Assembly (NCBI RefSeq): GCF_004366035.1
Contig: NZ_SOEE01000013.1
Coordinates: 1 to 64,000 of the forward strand
DNA length: 64,000 nucleotides
Direction: 5' to 3'
DNA from: Cytobacillus oceanisediminis
GTDB lineage: Bacteria; Bacillota; Bacilli; Bacillales; Cytobacillaceae
Shown: positions 33,998-43,117 of the stretch, one piece after another
Layout of the letters: each line of letters starts with the position of its first letter
How positions within the stretch are numbered: position 1 is the stretch's first letter
Notes under the pieces: generated by a model
What the model was told of the DNA's origin: nothing
The model's database searches: none
Seen by the model: only the letters and a program-made list of their open reading frames with translations
Made by a program: the position numbers and the translations under genes

Positions 33998-34779
33998 CAA
34001 GAAATCAACTCCCAAAAGCGATTGTTTTTTTGAAAATGAGGGTCATATACTGGAACAGTTTCTACTAATTTATTTAGCAGCTTGATCACTTGCTTAGTTT
34101 CTTTTGGGCTATGTGCCCAGTAGAATACTTTATCTAATAATTGAATTAGAGCATCAGACTTTTTTAGGTTCATTCTATTATTATGTAAAGACTGGTGTAA
34201 AAGCTGTATGCTTGCTAGTGGAACTGTTTTATTGGTTCCGGTTGCCTGCAACTCACTTCTAAAGGGGGAATCAAAGACAGTTACTTTTCCATCATCAATC
34301 ATTAAAATGGTTGCCTCATCAGAAAGCAGTTCTCTTGGCGCAGACAGTTTTGCTGCCGTTGACTTTCCTGCGCCTGATTGGCCAGAAAAAATATGAGCTT
34401 TACCATTTTCAATGGCACAGGAAGAATGGATTAAGAGACCCCAGTTGTGGTAGACGATGAAGGAGCTGTATAAATTTGTTATCGCGTGCTTTAACGCAAA
34501 TTCATTATGAGCATAAATAACAGAATATCTGTAGTCGAATACTGTCTCAATTAGATAGTCAGCACGCCGGAAAAGTATCTTTTCTTCATGCTTGGAAACT
34601 TCAACATGGTAGTTAACAAATGGCTCTCCAAACCCCTTCTTTATAGTTATTTTTATGTCTGGATCACTTGTTTTCCCCTTGAAAATACTGAAGTTCCTTT
34701 GAATGAAATTCTTAAAATCTTTTGATTCTGTTGATATCTCAACCTCATGGGCACCGACTTTCGCATAAAGTAAATCCAT
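33997..34779 (-). CDS. HPr-kinase-like peptide kinase (PadeK-like)
   Basis: A 260-residue protein with an HPr kinase/phosphorylase-like P-loop, HIFSGQSGAGKSTAAKL (about 135), followed by LLSDEATIL, which supplies the acidic metal-binding position. The N-terminal 130 residues form the usual substrate domain. In the paeninodin pathway the homologous PadeK phosphorylates the C-terminal Ser of the precursor peptide; here the neighbouring precursor candidate ends in GRGSN, so its Ser79 is a possible target (inference). First enzyme gene after the precursor. Confidence 0.83.
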   Translation of the reverse strand: MDLLYAKVGAHEVEISTESKDFKNFIQRNFSIFKGKTSDPDIKITIKKGFGEPFVNYHVEVSKHEEKILFRRADYLIETVFDYRYSVIYAHNEFALKHAITNLYSSFIVYHNWGLLIHSSCAIENGKAHIFSGQSGAGKSTAAKLSAPRELLSDEATILMIDDGKVTVFDSPFRSELQATGTNKTVPLASIQLLHQSLHNNRMNLKKSDALIQLLDKVFYWAHSPKETKQVIKLLNKLVETVPVYDPHFQKNNRFWELIS

Positions 34780-34845
34780 AATTACGAAACTCCTTAGATA
34801 TAAATAAAGAGGGGATAACCTAGACTCACCTCTTATTTAAAATAA

Positions 34846-35088
34846 TTAATTACTTCCTCTACCTTTTCCATTTCCGTTACCCCCACCATTACCTGAACCG
34901 GGTCCTGTTCCAGGTTTTTGAGGCCTAGGGTCATTAGGATAATTAATTCCTCCATTGCCATTTCCATTAGGATTCTTGTTCCCAACCCCTTTATTCCAGC
35001 TATGGGCTGTTTCAAAACGAATTGGTTGATGGCTTAAAACCATTGGGCGAGTATTTTCTTTTTTTTCATGGCAATCCAGTGTTTTCAT
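34846..35088 (-). CDS. candidate RiPP precursor peptide, Gly/Asn/Pro-rich tail
   Basis: An 80-residue peptide with a GGAG site 7 bases before its ATG and its own sigma-A-like promoter. Residues 1-31 resemble a leader (RPMVLSHQPIRFETAHSW). Residues 32-80 are almost only Gly, Asn, Pro, Lys and Arg with one Tyr and a few Ser/Thr, ending KGRGSN. The position just before kinase, PqqD-like, S26-like peptidase and exporter genes marks it as the likely substrate. There is one Cys (residue 6, in the leader), so thioether or disulfide cores are excluded. No known product matches it as far as I can tell. Confidence 0.68.
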   Translation of the reverse strand: MKTLDCHEKKENTRPMVLSHQPIRFETAHSWNKGVGNKNPNGNGNGGINYPNDPRPQKPGTGPGSGNGGGNGNGKGRGSN

Positions 35089-35133
35089 TTAATCAACTCC
35101 AGTATTTTTTTAGAAAATCGATTGCTTCTTAGC

Positions 35134-35205
35134 GTTCTTTAAACAAGAATTAAAAAATATTAGCAATGGTTAATTATAAAGTACTATTCGTTCTTTTTAA
35201 AGAAC
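35134..35205 (-). promoter_or_regulatory. promoter of the RiPP-like cluster with three SinR-type boxes
   Basis: On the minus strand TATAAT (35173-35178) lies 17 bases from TTTAAA. GTTCTTT-TT-AAAGAAC at 35190-35205, two consensus SinR boxes (GTTCTYT) in palindromic order, covers the -35 region. A third perfect GTTCTTT lies at 35134-35140, on the opposite strand to transcription, downstream of the -10. This placement would let a SinR-like repressor block the promoter. Confidence 0.6.
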
Positions 35206-35298
35206 ATTTTTTCGACAAATTACTCATTAATACTCAGCATGCTACGATTAGAAGTTTTAAAAATAATTGATCCATTGTCTGACTACTACTGATAGTTT

Positions 35299-35310
35299 AT
35301 ACGGCCGTAT
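35299..35310. repeat. 12-bp perfect palindrome
   Basis: ATACGGCCGTAT just after the stop of the VanZ-like gene, in an otherwise AT-rich stretch. On the minus strand it is followed only by short T tracts, so it may be a weak terminator or a protein site. Confidence 0.4.
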
Positions 35311-35315
35311 TATTT

Positions 35316-35762
35316 TTATCTTGTTTTGTGATTTTTCCTTAGGACAGCTCCAGATCGAGAGTTTTTTCTAATAAAATAACACCTATGAACAATATATGAA
35401 ACCACCCATACGCCAATACAGTTTTTAAACAAATCAAAATAAGAAAAAGATCTAAATGGAACATACATCTGATGAATCTCATCTATTAACCCATAAGCTA
35501 GGGCTAAACTGGCAGCCAGAATTTCCTTTGTACTGTTCAGTTTCCCAAAAGTTAGGAAAGACATTATGAGCAACAAATAAAGCAAACCGAATTCAAAAAA
35601 GTGGGCTAGCTCAAATAATATTCCTAATAACAAAATAACGTTCACATCCAAAAGGCTTGATAATGCAAAAACAGACTCAGGGTTAAAATGGCTCGACTGC
35701 AGCCAAATAATACCCATATACAAAAAGGGTAGAATTAAAAGAAAACACCTTATAATTACCAT
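35316..35762 (-). CDS. VanZ-like membrane protein (second copy in window)
   Basis: A 148-residue protein with four membrane helices and the VanZ motif AYGLIDEIHQMYVPFRSFSY followed by FDLFKNCIGV. It is shorter than the VanZ-like protein at 4111 and not closely related to it. AGGTGA stands before the ATG. It lies alone between the RiPP-like cluster and a broken phosphoesterase gene. Function unknown; the family is often linked to cell envelope stress. Confidence 0.82.
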   Translation of the reverse strand: MVIIRCFLLILPFLYMGIIWLQSSHFNPESVFALSSLLDVNVILLLGILFELAHFFEFGLLYLLLIMSFLTFGKLNSTKEILAASLALAYGLIDEIHQMYVPFRSFSYFDLFKNCIGVWVVSYIVHRCYFIRKNSRSGAVLRKNHKTR

Positions 35763-35836
35763 GCTTCACCTGCTATTATAATGGGTTAAGTCTTAAGGGA
35801 ATTTAAAAAACCCAATAAGTATTTTGTGAAAAAATA

Positions 35837-36449
35837 TTATATTTTACTACTAAGAATAATACCTGTCATCTTTTCGGCATTTGGATAATTATTTTCTTTA
35901 TACTGTTCAATAACTTTATTTACATTAAAATCAACTCTTACAATTGAAGTCTGATACCTTCCATTATTTATTTCCCCAATACAATAAGATGCTTTACTAA
36001 GACCGTCGAAGGGTAATCCTACGCTTCCAATATCAATTATGCACTTGCCATTAATATATCTGATATAAGGCTTATTTGATATGAGGATAGATATCAGCTT
36101 CTTTAACCATCAACTTTTCATTTATTGCTTCATCACTTGATGATTGAGGTATCATTTCGGGAGTAGCATGGAAAGCATGAATTCTTTCCCCATCAAATTC
36201 TAACTTTAATTCTGAGGGCAGATTTTTGAGATATTCGATATCAACACCACCTAATTTGGAACATGTCCAATCTCGTTCTTTGTTCATCATCCCCAAAACT
36301 TGACTAGGAACTTCTCTCTCCCTCACCCCGCGGACCACCCATTCGTCCGCATTTCCTTTAATTACGTCACATTCTAATGATCTTACTAAGCCCAATGCCC
36401 TTTTTTGGCTCGGGCCCTCGAAAACATATTCCCCGAGAACAAGAACTTT
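35837..36449 (-). pseudogene. metallophosphoesterase, truncated and frameshifted
   Basis: Two frames together give a calcineurin-like phosphoesterase. From about 36449: VLGEYVFEGPSQKRALGLV, CDVIKGNADEWV (equivalent of the GNxD motif) and IHAFHATPE. Near 36075 the frame breaks inside what should be the GHTH region; the next frame gives KPYIRYINGKCIIDIGSVG and runs to 35837. The first metal-binding motif (DxHG) is missing because the 5' end is lost next to the end of the beta-helix gene. Not functional. Confidence 0.8.
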
Positions 36450-36472
36450 GTGCTAAAACTGCCCTACGGATC

Positions 36473-38635
36473 TTACTTTGTGATTAATTTATTTTCCTCA
36501 TTAATTTCCTTTGAAGTTAGTTCCAAAGTTGCATTAAATAATTTATTATCAGTCACTCCATATGCTGGGGCATCTGTCCCTGCATTTAATGTGTGTACAC
36601 CTGAAATAGCGGTTTTCGTATGGATCTCATTGCCTTTTATCAACGCATTAAATATTTTAGTCGGCTTTGAAGATCCATATGGTCCTAACTTAATTAATGG
36701 TGTATTCTCTGTGTTATTTTTCGCCATGATCTCATTATTGAAGAGTTCAAACTTCCCTGCTCCTTGAACATAAATAGCAGCACCATATCCGATGTTTTCT
36801 GTAACTTCTAATAAGGAATCTTTAATAGTCACTTCTGGATTACCATATAAATTGTTCACATTAAAAAGGCTGCTTGGATTTTTAACTGTGCATTCATTCA
36901 AAACATATTTCCCTTCTCGATTAATTTCAAGCGTACCTGCTTCAAAGGTGCATCTGTTATACTCTCCAGCGGGAAGTATCGTACCATTATACTTCTCACC
37001 TTTCACAACTAAATCGTCATAGACACTTTTATTGTTTCCAGCCCCCTGAATAATGCCCTTATTCTTCGAATTTGCATGTATAGTTACATCTTTCATATGA
37101 ACAGGAGCATCCCAGATAAATAGCGCTCCCAAATTGGCACCACTTTGCTTCATCTCAATATTTTCTATCTTTTGACCTTCTTTATAGCCAATATTCAGCA
37201 TAGCATTAGCCATAGTCGCATTACTAAATGAAATATTTTTACCAAGCAGTTTAACTTCACTTTTTGTAAACTTATTTTGATCAACTATTGCATTCTCTGA
37301 ATTTACTGTAAGCCCTGATCCATTAAAAGTATTTTCCTTTACAATCACATCTCCTCTAAATCCTTTATGTACATGAACACCTACTGCCCCTTCCAATGAT
37401 TGTTCGAAGTGGTTACCTTCAATCACTGCATTTTCTCCATATGCAAGCACGATTTGAATTTTATTGTCTGTAAAGTGATTATCTTTAATAATGGTATCCC
37501 TGCCAGGAAAAAATCCAGGCTCTATATCAAGTCCGCTTTGAGGAGCTGTTCCGCCTGTATGGTGTATATGATTGTTATAAATCTTCACTCCGTCTGATCC
37601 AACCAGACTGATACCCTGCCTTCTGTTATAACCGATATCAGAATTTTTAATAGTAACGTTTTTAGAGATATCGACAGTCATCCTGCTTATTTTTACTTTC
37701 TTAATAGATGGTGCTTCAAAGACTGCACGAAAATAATCAGCATCTTTTGGAAAAACCGACTCTCCTGAGTAAAATCGAATTTGTTTATCTGCCCTAATAA
37801 AGCTTCCGTCTTTCCTGTAATAATAGACGTCTGCTTTGCTACCTGAGTTAATTCCTTCCGGCAGCCAAAAATAAATATTTCGATATTTTTCATAAGAAGC
37901 GTTTTCAAAATGAGTAACCGCTCGATTATTGGTACGGATTTTCCCTTCGGCCTCTACAGGTGTACCCTCATCATTAATTCCACCTATTTCTAAAGATTCT
38001 TCAGAAATGGTCGACCCTGTCACAGTGGTAGCTGTTACAATAATGCCATCCCCTGTAAATTTCTCAAGCTTCACGTCATCTATCACAATATTTTCTGCGC
38101 CAGCTACCTGAATCCCATAACCCCATTCATGAGTTCCACCAGTATCCGGACCTTTTTTTGAAAAATCATGTGTATCCCTGTCACCACGGTATGTACCACC
38201 TTTGACAGTAACACTTTGAACGTTTGGCCCAAGATACAGAACGGAATAGATCTCAAATTGGTTTGTTTCTTTTTGTAGTACCGTATTTTTACTTAATAAA
38301 AAATCCATATCACTAACCAAATTAATCCTTGCATCCGGGTCATCTTGTTTTGTTCCTTTTGCAATGAGGTAGGTTCCATCAGGAATTTTGAAGGTTTTAT
38401 AATTATTTTTCTTTGCCCATTTTAGAGCTGCGTTGATTCCATTTGTAGTTTCTAGTGGATGAGTTCCATCGTTATAAACACCCCATCGACTAAGTTCTAA
38501 TTCATAAACCGGTCTGTTCATTGAATAGTTATTTTGAGTTTTGATTATCTGCTTGTTACCTATATCTGCCGTCGCAATAGATCCTGTCATTAAAATCAAT
38601 GCTCCAACAGTTAAAATTATCCACTTGGTCATCAT
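36473..38635 (-). CDS. secreted right-handed parallel beta-helix protein, pectate-lyase-3-like
   Basis: A 720-residue protein: signal peptide (1-23, VGALILMTGSIATADIG), then a pectate_lyase_3-type entry motif (WGVYNDGTHPLETTNGINAA) and many coils of a right-handed beta helix with repeated N-x-I/V patterns (IVIDDVKLEKFTGDGI, ITIKNSDIGYNRRQGISLVG). A small jelly-roll-like insert is at about 225-320. This fold is used by polysaccharide lyases, epimerases and tailspikes. The position beside a large polysaccharide operon suggests it trims or modifies that polymer outside the cell (inference). Two adjacent ATGs (38635, 38632) follow AAGGAG. Confidence 0.82.
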   Translation of the reverse strand: MMTKWIILTVGALILMTGSIATADIGNKQIIKTQNNYSMNRPVYELELSRWGVYNDGTHPLETTNGINAALKWAKKNNYKTFKIPDGTYLIAKGTKQDDPDARINLVSDMDFLLSKNTVLQKETNQFEIYSVLYLGPNVQSVTVKGGTYRGDRDTHDFSKKGPDTGGTHEWGYGIQVAGAENIVIDDVKLEKFTGDGIIVTATTVTGSTISEESLEIGGINDEGTPVEAEGKIRTNNRAVTHFENASYEKYRNIYFWLPEGINSGSKADVYYYRKDGSFIRADKQIRFYSGESVFPKDADYFRAVFEAPSIKKVKISRMTVDISKNVTIKNSDIGYNRRQGISLVGSDGVKIYNNHIHHTGGTAPQSGLDIEPGFFPGRDTIIKDNHFTDNKIQIVLAYGENAVIEGNHFEQSLEGAVGVHVHKGFRGDVIVKENTFNGSGLTVNSENAIVDQNKFTKSEVKLLGKNISFSNATMANAMLNIGYKEGQKIENIEMKQSGANLGALFIWDAPVHMKDVTIHANSKNKGIIQGAGNNKSVYDDLVVKGEKYNGTILPAGEYNRCTFEAGTLEINREGKYVLNECTVKNPSSLFNVNNLYGNPEVTIKDSLLEVTENIGYGAAIYVQGAGKFELFNNEIMAKNNTENTPLIKLGPYGSSKPTKIFNALIKGNEIHTKTAISGVHTLNAGTDAPAYGVTDNKLFNATLELTSKEINEENKLITK

Positions 38636-39221
38636 ATCACTCCTTCGTTCCCATCATTTCTAATTGGAGTAATATTTAATCGAACCACTCATCACAAAAT
38701 AGCCAAATTTTAAATTTTTTTAACGAGATTACCCTCTTCAATATAATTCTAGTCACACTTTTAATTGTTCTTAACAAAAGAGTATAAAAAGGTTATATAT
38801 TTTCTATTTAGATTAAAGTCATTATTAAAAGGTTTGAAGGTTTTTGAATTGAAAACCGGCAATAAAGCAGGATGCCGGAAGAGGGAATTTCATGGATTGT
38901 AGTGTAAATCCAATGACATTTGAAAAAAATAAATCTGTTCTTATATTATTCCCCTTCCTTGCAAGAATGGATTGGGAATAAATAAGATTTCTAAGATTAC
39001 AGGTGGATTATTCCTTGTGACATTTCTTATCATTAAGCGTTATTTTATTATCTTAAAGAAGAAAATGCTTTTTGCACTTATTGAAGACCCTACAGAAAAA
39101 TAATAAATTTAATGTACTCAATTAGCCCTTACTTTTTCTATTATTTTGAATAATATTTTATTAAGAAGTAATCTATATAAATCATCTACCTATTTTTAAA
39201 AATTTTAATGGGGGTAATATC
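38636..39221. other. divergent intergenic region between two beta-helix genes
   Basis: About 590 AT-rich bases. It holds the promoters of both beta-helix genes and two near-matches to the SinR box (GTTCTTA near 38768 and 38938). An open stretch near 38960-39100 reads LGINKISKITGGLFLVTFLI and KRYFIILKKK, which looks like a remnant of a small membrane protein without a start. Confidence 0.4.
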
Positions 39222-39298
39222 ATGAAGAAGAGGAAGTGTGTTATGTATATAATGAATAAGGCTAAAATTAAAGGTCAATTAACAATATGTGATCATTT

Positions 39299-41356
39299 AT
39301 GCCTGTAGGCACTTATTTGGTTGAATTGGATCGTTGGAATGTAAAAAACGACGGAACTGATGCTGTTAATACTTCTAAAGGAATAAATGATGCTATTATA
39401 TGGGCATCCCAGCAAAATTATTCAGAAGTTGTTTTACCGAATGGTATCTATTTGATTGATGAGAATAATCCCATCAAACCTTTAAGCTTCATGACTATAA
39501 ACTTAGGTGGCGCTACTTTAAGAATAAGAGACAATAGCTTGCCAAAATATGCAATAATCCTTTTTCATAATAAACAACAATACTCTAGAATAACTAACGG
39601 AAAAGTTGAAGGTGACCGTTATACCCATAATTATGCAGGTGGAGGTACTCATGAATTTGGTGTAGGTGTTGAACTAAGACACGGAGTTCAATATATTACT
39701 ATTGATAACTTAGAAATCTTTAATACTACTGGAGATGCAATTTTGGGCATTACCTCGTTCGGAGCTATCGGCGGCAGCTTTCCTAAACTTGCAGGGAATA
39801 TGGAATCTGGCGGAATTAATACGTCAAATGGCTCTTTGACAACCAATCCAAATCGAATCCGTTCAAAAGTAAATATACCAATGATACCTCAAATAAGAAA
39901 TCTCGGTTACTTCGGGCTATACGGTGACAGCTTCGGAGGTATAGGGAGTGAAATTACAACTAACACTTATGATGTAGTCTTTTATAAGAGCGATGATAGC
40001 TTTTTATCCTCAACGACCGACCTTCATTTCTTTGATGAAATAGAGGTTCCAACAGCAGCAAGCTATGCCAAGGTCACATTACATCAATCCACCGTTCCTT
40101 CAGCTTCTGGAACTACAATACTAATTCGAACTCCAGAGTTCCCGAAACATATTTATATTGAAAAATGCAACCTTCATCATTGTCGCAGATTAGGAATAGC
40201 TATTACTGGAATGAAACATTGTTATATAAGCGGATGTGAAATACATCATATCAGCGGCACTGCACCTGCTGGAGCAATTGATATAGAAGATGGATATGAT
40301 CTAAACCAATATATTTTTATTGATGGAAATAATATATACGACAACAACAGTTATAATATTATTGCTGTATCAGGAAAGCATATTAACATTACTAATAATA
40401 GGATTCAATCTGGAATATTCACAATTAATTCTGGAGTAAACAAAGCAATTGTTGAGAAAAATTATTTTCATAATTGTGGTCCTCGTCTTGAAGGAGATAC
40501 ACTGTTCTCAAATAACCATCTATACGGCTGCAGAACACTACTTCTTGGCCGTGCAGAAGCTGCCATTAATAATTGCCTCTTTCATAATAGTCCACTAAAC
40601 TTCAGTAAACAAAAAGCCTATGTAGCCCAAGTAAACAATAGTAAATTTTTATACGATGATGATTTTTATGCTGCATCAACCAACCCTGGCGCACCGCTAA
40701 TATTTAGTACAGAGCCCCAAAGCATCTCAGATTCAGTTTTTGAAGGCAGTGGGGTAGAAGCTTTTACAGTAGTACCTGTAGGGACTCATGATTGGATTTT
40801 AAATAATGTTTCTTTTATAAACATAAAGCATAGGGAAAATCGTATTACACGATTACCACCGGGTGTGTATTCAAACTGTAAGTTCATTAATAGTGGAAGG
40901 CTAGGAGAATTATCTAGTGAAGATCTTACAAATTATAAATTTAATAATTGCTATTTTGAGTGGAATTCATATCCCTTGTTTTATATGGGTCCAGCAGCAA
41001 AACTTGAATTCTTTATGATATGCAATTGTTTCTTTTTGAACCTTTCAAATTCTGATAATGTCTTCTTCTTAAATGGAAGTTGGGGAACTTTCCACCTTTC
41101 AGATAATACATTCTATTATCCAAATGGAAGCAGTAATTCTATGATAGACATTCGTAATACTACATCAGCAGATTCAATTGTTTTTACTGATAATACTTTT
41201 ATCTCAAAAAACAACATGATAGCTGTTAAAGCTGATAGTTCCCCTACTATTCCTCTAGTTTTCAAGGACAATATCCTAAAAAAAGCAAAAATTCAATTGC
41301 ATGACAATCATATCAAGCTCGATAATATTATTGATTCTGTTCATAATCTTAATTAA
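39299..41356 (+). CDS. parallel beta-helix protein, paralogue of the divergent gene, 5' end doubtful
   Basis: A 685-residue beta-helix protein whose start (VELDRWNVKNDGTDAVNTSK) matches the mature start of the divergent gene product. Repeated coils such as FIDGNNIYDNNSYNIIAVSG run through it. No signal peptide is encoded and the ATG at 39299 lacks a ribosome binding site; a stop lies three codons upstream. A well-placed GGGGGT site and ATG at 39222 open a 28-codon frame (MKKRKCVMYIMNK...) that ends exactly over this start. Either the gene has lost its export signal by a one-base frameshift, or the two frames are translationally coupled. Coding sequence after 39299 is otherwise intact. Confidence 0.7.
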   Translation: MPVGTYLVELDRWNVKNDGTDAVNTSKGINDAIIWASQQNYSEVVLPNGIYLIDENNPIKPLSFMTINLGGATLRIRDNSLPKYAIILFHNKQQYSRITNGKVEGDRYTHNYAGGGTHEFGVGVELRHGVQYITIDNLEIFNTTGDAILGITSFGAIGGSFPKLAGNMESGGINTSNGSLTTNPNRIRSKVNIPMIPQIRNLGYFGLYGDSFGGIGSEITTNTYDVVFYKSDDSFLSSTTDLHFFDEIEVPTAASYAKVTLHQSTVPSASGTTILIRTPEFPKHIYIEKCNLHHCRRLGIAITGMKHCYISGCEIHHISGTAPAGAIDIEDGYDLNQYIFIDGNNIYDNNSYNIIAVSGKHINITNNRIQSGIFTINSGVNKAIVEKNYFHNCGPRLEGDTLFSNNHLYGCRTLLLGRAEAAINNCLFHNSPLNFSKQKAYVAQVNNSKFLYDDDFYAASTNPGAPLIFSTEPQSISDSVFEGSGVEAFTVVPVGTHDWILNNVSFINIKHRENRITRLPPGVYSNCKFINSGRLGELSSEDLTNYKFNNCYFEWNSYPLFYMGPAAKLEFFMICNCFFLNLSNSDNVFFLNGSWGTFHLSDNTFYYPNGSSNSMIDIRNTTSADSIVFTDNTFISKNNMIAVKADSSPTIPLVFKDNILKKAKIQLHDNHIKLDNIIDSVHNLN

Positions 41357-41366
41357 GAATTAATTA

Positions 41367-41402
41367 ATTGACTATCTGCTCAATGTCGATAGTCAATTTG
41401 TT
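41367..41402. terminator. terminator after the beta-helix gene
   Basis: ATTGACTATC / GATAGTCAAT, a 10-bp perfect stem with an 11-base loop, then TTTG. It also lies at the end of the convergent eps-type operon. Confidence 0.75.
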
Positions 41403-41459
41403 TACATTTTACTTTATTAATTATGAATTGATTTTACAATTATTTCTTCATAATCTTTT

Positions 41460-42995
41460 TCACAAAATACTGTCTTTGACCTTTAGCCTTTGTGTTACCC
41501 TTTTAACAGGAACAATTAATAAATCTTTTTCGTATTTGTTCAAGCTAGTAAACCACATTACAAAAATATACGTCATAGAAAAGATCAAAATTTTTATAAA
41601 CAATACAATCCAATTGCTAGCAATAATTAGATTATTAAGTGTAATACAATACAAAATACTAATTGCAGCAGGTGTACTCATAGACAAAATATTGATCCAA
41701 TATTTAAGAATGTCTAATTGGATTTTTTTCCAATAATATACATTCATAATAATTATATTTCCTAAAGTAAAAGAAATCGCCGTTGCAATAGCGCAACCAA
41801 TAGCCCCCCACTTTTGAACAAAAATGATGCTTAAAATTACATTAACGATTGCTACAGAGAAATTAACTACTGATTTAAATCCCTGCATATTTTTTGCTTG
41901 GAGGATAATTCCGCCCATCCCTTGGATTAATGATACTAACATAGGAATAAGAATTATAATGGCTATTGTATATGATTGATTATAATCATTACCTACCCAT
42001 AAGAGAATAAACTCCTGTCCAAATACAATAAAACCACTTAACGCAAACGAAATGATAATATACTGAACTCTTCCCACTCTAATAAATAAGTCTGATAATT
42101 CGTTATTGGTCGCATCTTTAGTTACCATTGTTGATACCTTGGTGAGAAATACATTAGAGATAGCTGAAGAAAAGCCCGAAAAATACCCAGTGAAAGATGC
42201 ACCTATCGCATAAACTGAAACTGCAACCGTACCGCTGTAAATTCCAAGAATCACCTGATCAGTTGACCAATACAGTTGTCCAATAACTAGATTTAAGAAA
42301 ATATAAGATGAAAATATTATAATATCTTTAAATAATCCCTTTTCGATTTTTTCAAAAACTATTCTGACTTTTATTTTTTTAAAGCAAAAGTACATATTTA
42401 TCATAACCGTTAAACAATTTATTAATGTAGTTACCAAAGCCATTGTTATTGAGCCATATCCCATTAATAACAGTGGTAACACTATAATAGGATTTATTAG
42501 AGAACTAATTATTACAGTCATTTTTTGAAAAATAAACTTTTCATGTGCTAAGATAATAACACTAAACATCCCAAAACCAATACCTATAGATATGTTTGCA
42601 ACCATTATTCCCAAAATTATTTTAAGTTTGTTAAGTTCCTTAATACTTAATGAGTTAGAAAATATTAAATCTGCATTTATTGTCAGCATAATCCCCACTA
42701 CTAAGGCTAAAACACCTAAGACACCATACATAATAAAGAACAAACCATACAAAGTAGAGCACCCTTTTTCATCATTTAGGGCCTTATATTTTGCCGTATA
42801 TCGGATTAATGCATTGCCTAATCCAAAATTCAGAACACCTACATATCCTGCAGCAGCGCTAGCCAAACTATATAATCCATACTCAGATTGACCAAGAAGA
42901 CTTAACATAATAGGGGTATATAGAATTGAGATTACGCTATTAATAAACAATGCTAAATATGATAATATGGCACCCGCTTTAAGTTGGCTTTTCAT
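41460..42995 (-). CDS. polysaccharide flippase, Wzx/EpsK-like
   Basis: A 511-residue protein with about 14 membrane helices of the MOP/polysaccharide biosynthesis family. The N-terminal stretch SILYTPIMLSLLGQSEYGLY is typical. It moves undecaprenyl-linked repeat units across the membrane for polymerisation by an EpsG-type polymerase. I start at the ATG at 42995, with AGAAGG 9 bases upstream; the frame is open to 43031. It is the last gene of the eps-type operon, after a dead glycosyltransferase gene. Confidence 0.87.
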   Translation of the reverse strand: MKSQLKAGAILSYLALFINSVISILYTPIMLSLLGQSEYGLYSLASAAAGYVGVLNFGLGNALIRYTAKYKALNDEKGCSTLYGLFFIMYGVLGVLALVVGIMLTINADLIFSNSLSIKELNKLKIILGIMVANISIGIGFGMFSVIILAHEKFIFQKMTVIISSLINPIIVLPLLLMGYGSITMALVTTLINCLTVMINMYFCFKKIKVRIVFEKIEKGLFKDIIIFSSYIFLNLVIGQLYWSTDQVILGIYSGTVAVSVYAIGASFTGYFSGFSSAISNVFLTKVSTMVTKDATNNELSDLFIRVGRVQYIIISFALSGFIVFGQEFILLWVGNDYNQSYTIAIIILIPMLVSLIQGMGGIILQAKNMQGFKSVVNFSVAIVNVILSIIFVQKWGAIGCAIATAISFTLGNIIIMNVYYWKKIQLDILKYWINILSMSTPAAISILYCITLNNLIIASNWIVLFIKILIFSMTYIFVMWFTSLNKYEKDLLIVPVKRVTQRLKVKDSIL

Positions 42996-43117
42996 TCTAT
43001 AACCTTCTAACCATTTATTTATCCAATACAATCAAATTATTCTTTCATCTCTTCAACAGTGTTAATTTTCATTTTTTAAGTTATTAATAAACTTATTAAA
43101 TATGGCTTTATCTTTTA

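Noticed and set aside
34833..35015. 60-codon frame over the precursor gene
   Set aside because: A Met-rich frame produced by the GGN/AAY repeats of the Gly/Asn-rich precursor read in another frame.
30431..35088. A complete lasso peptide cluster
   Set aside because: Neither the asparagine-synthetase-like cyclase nor the transglutaminase-like leader peptidase is present, and the precursor tail lacks a conserved Asp/Glu ring partner pattern.
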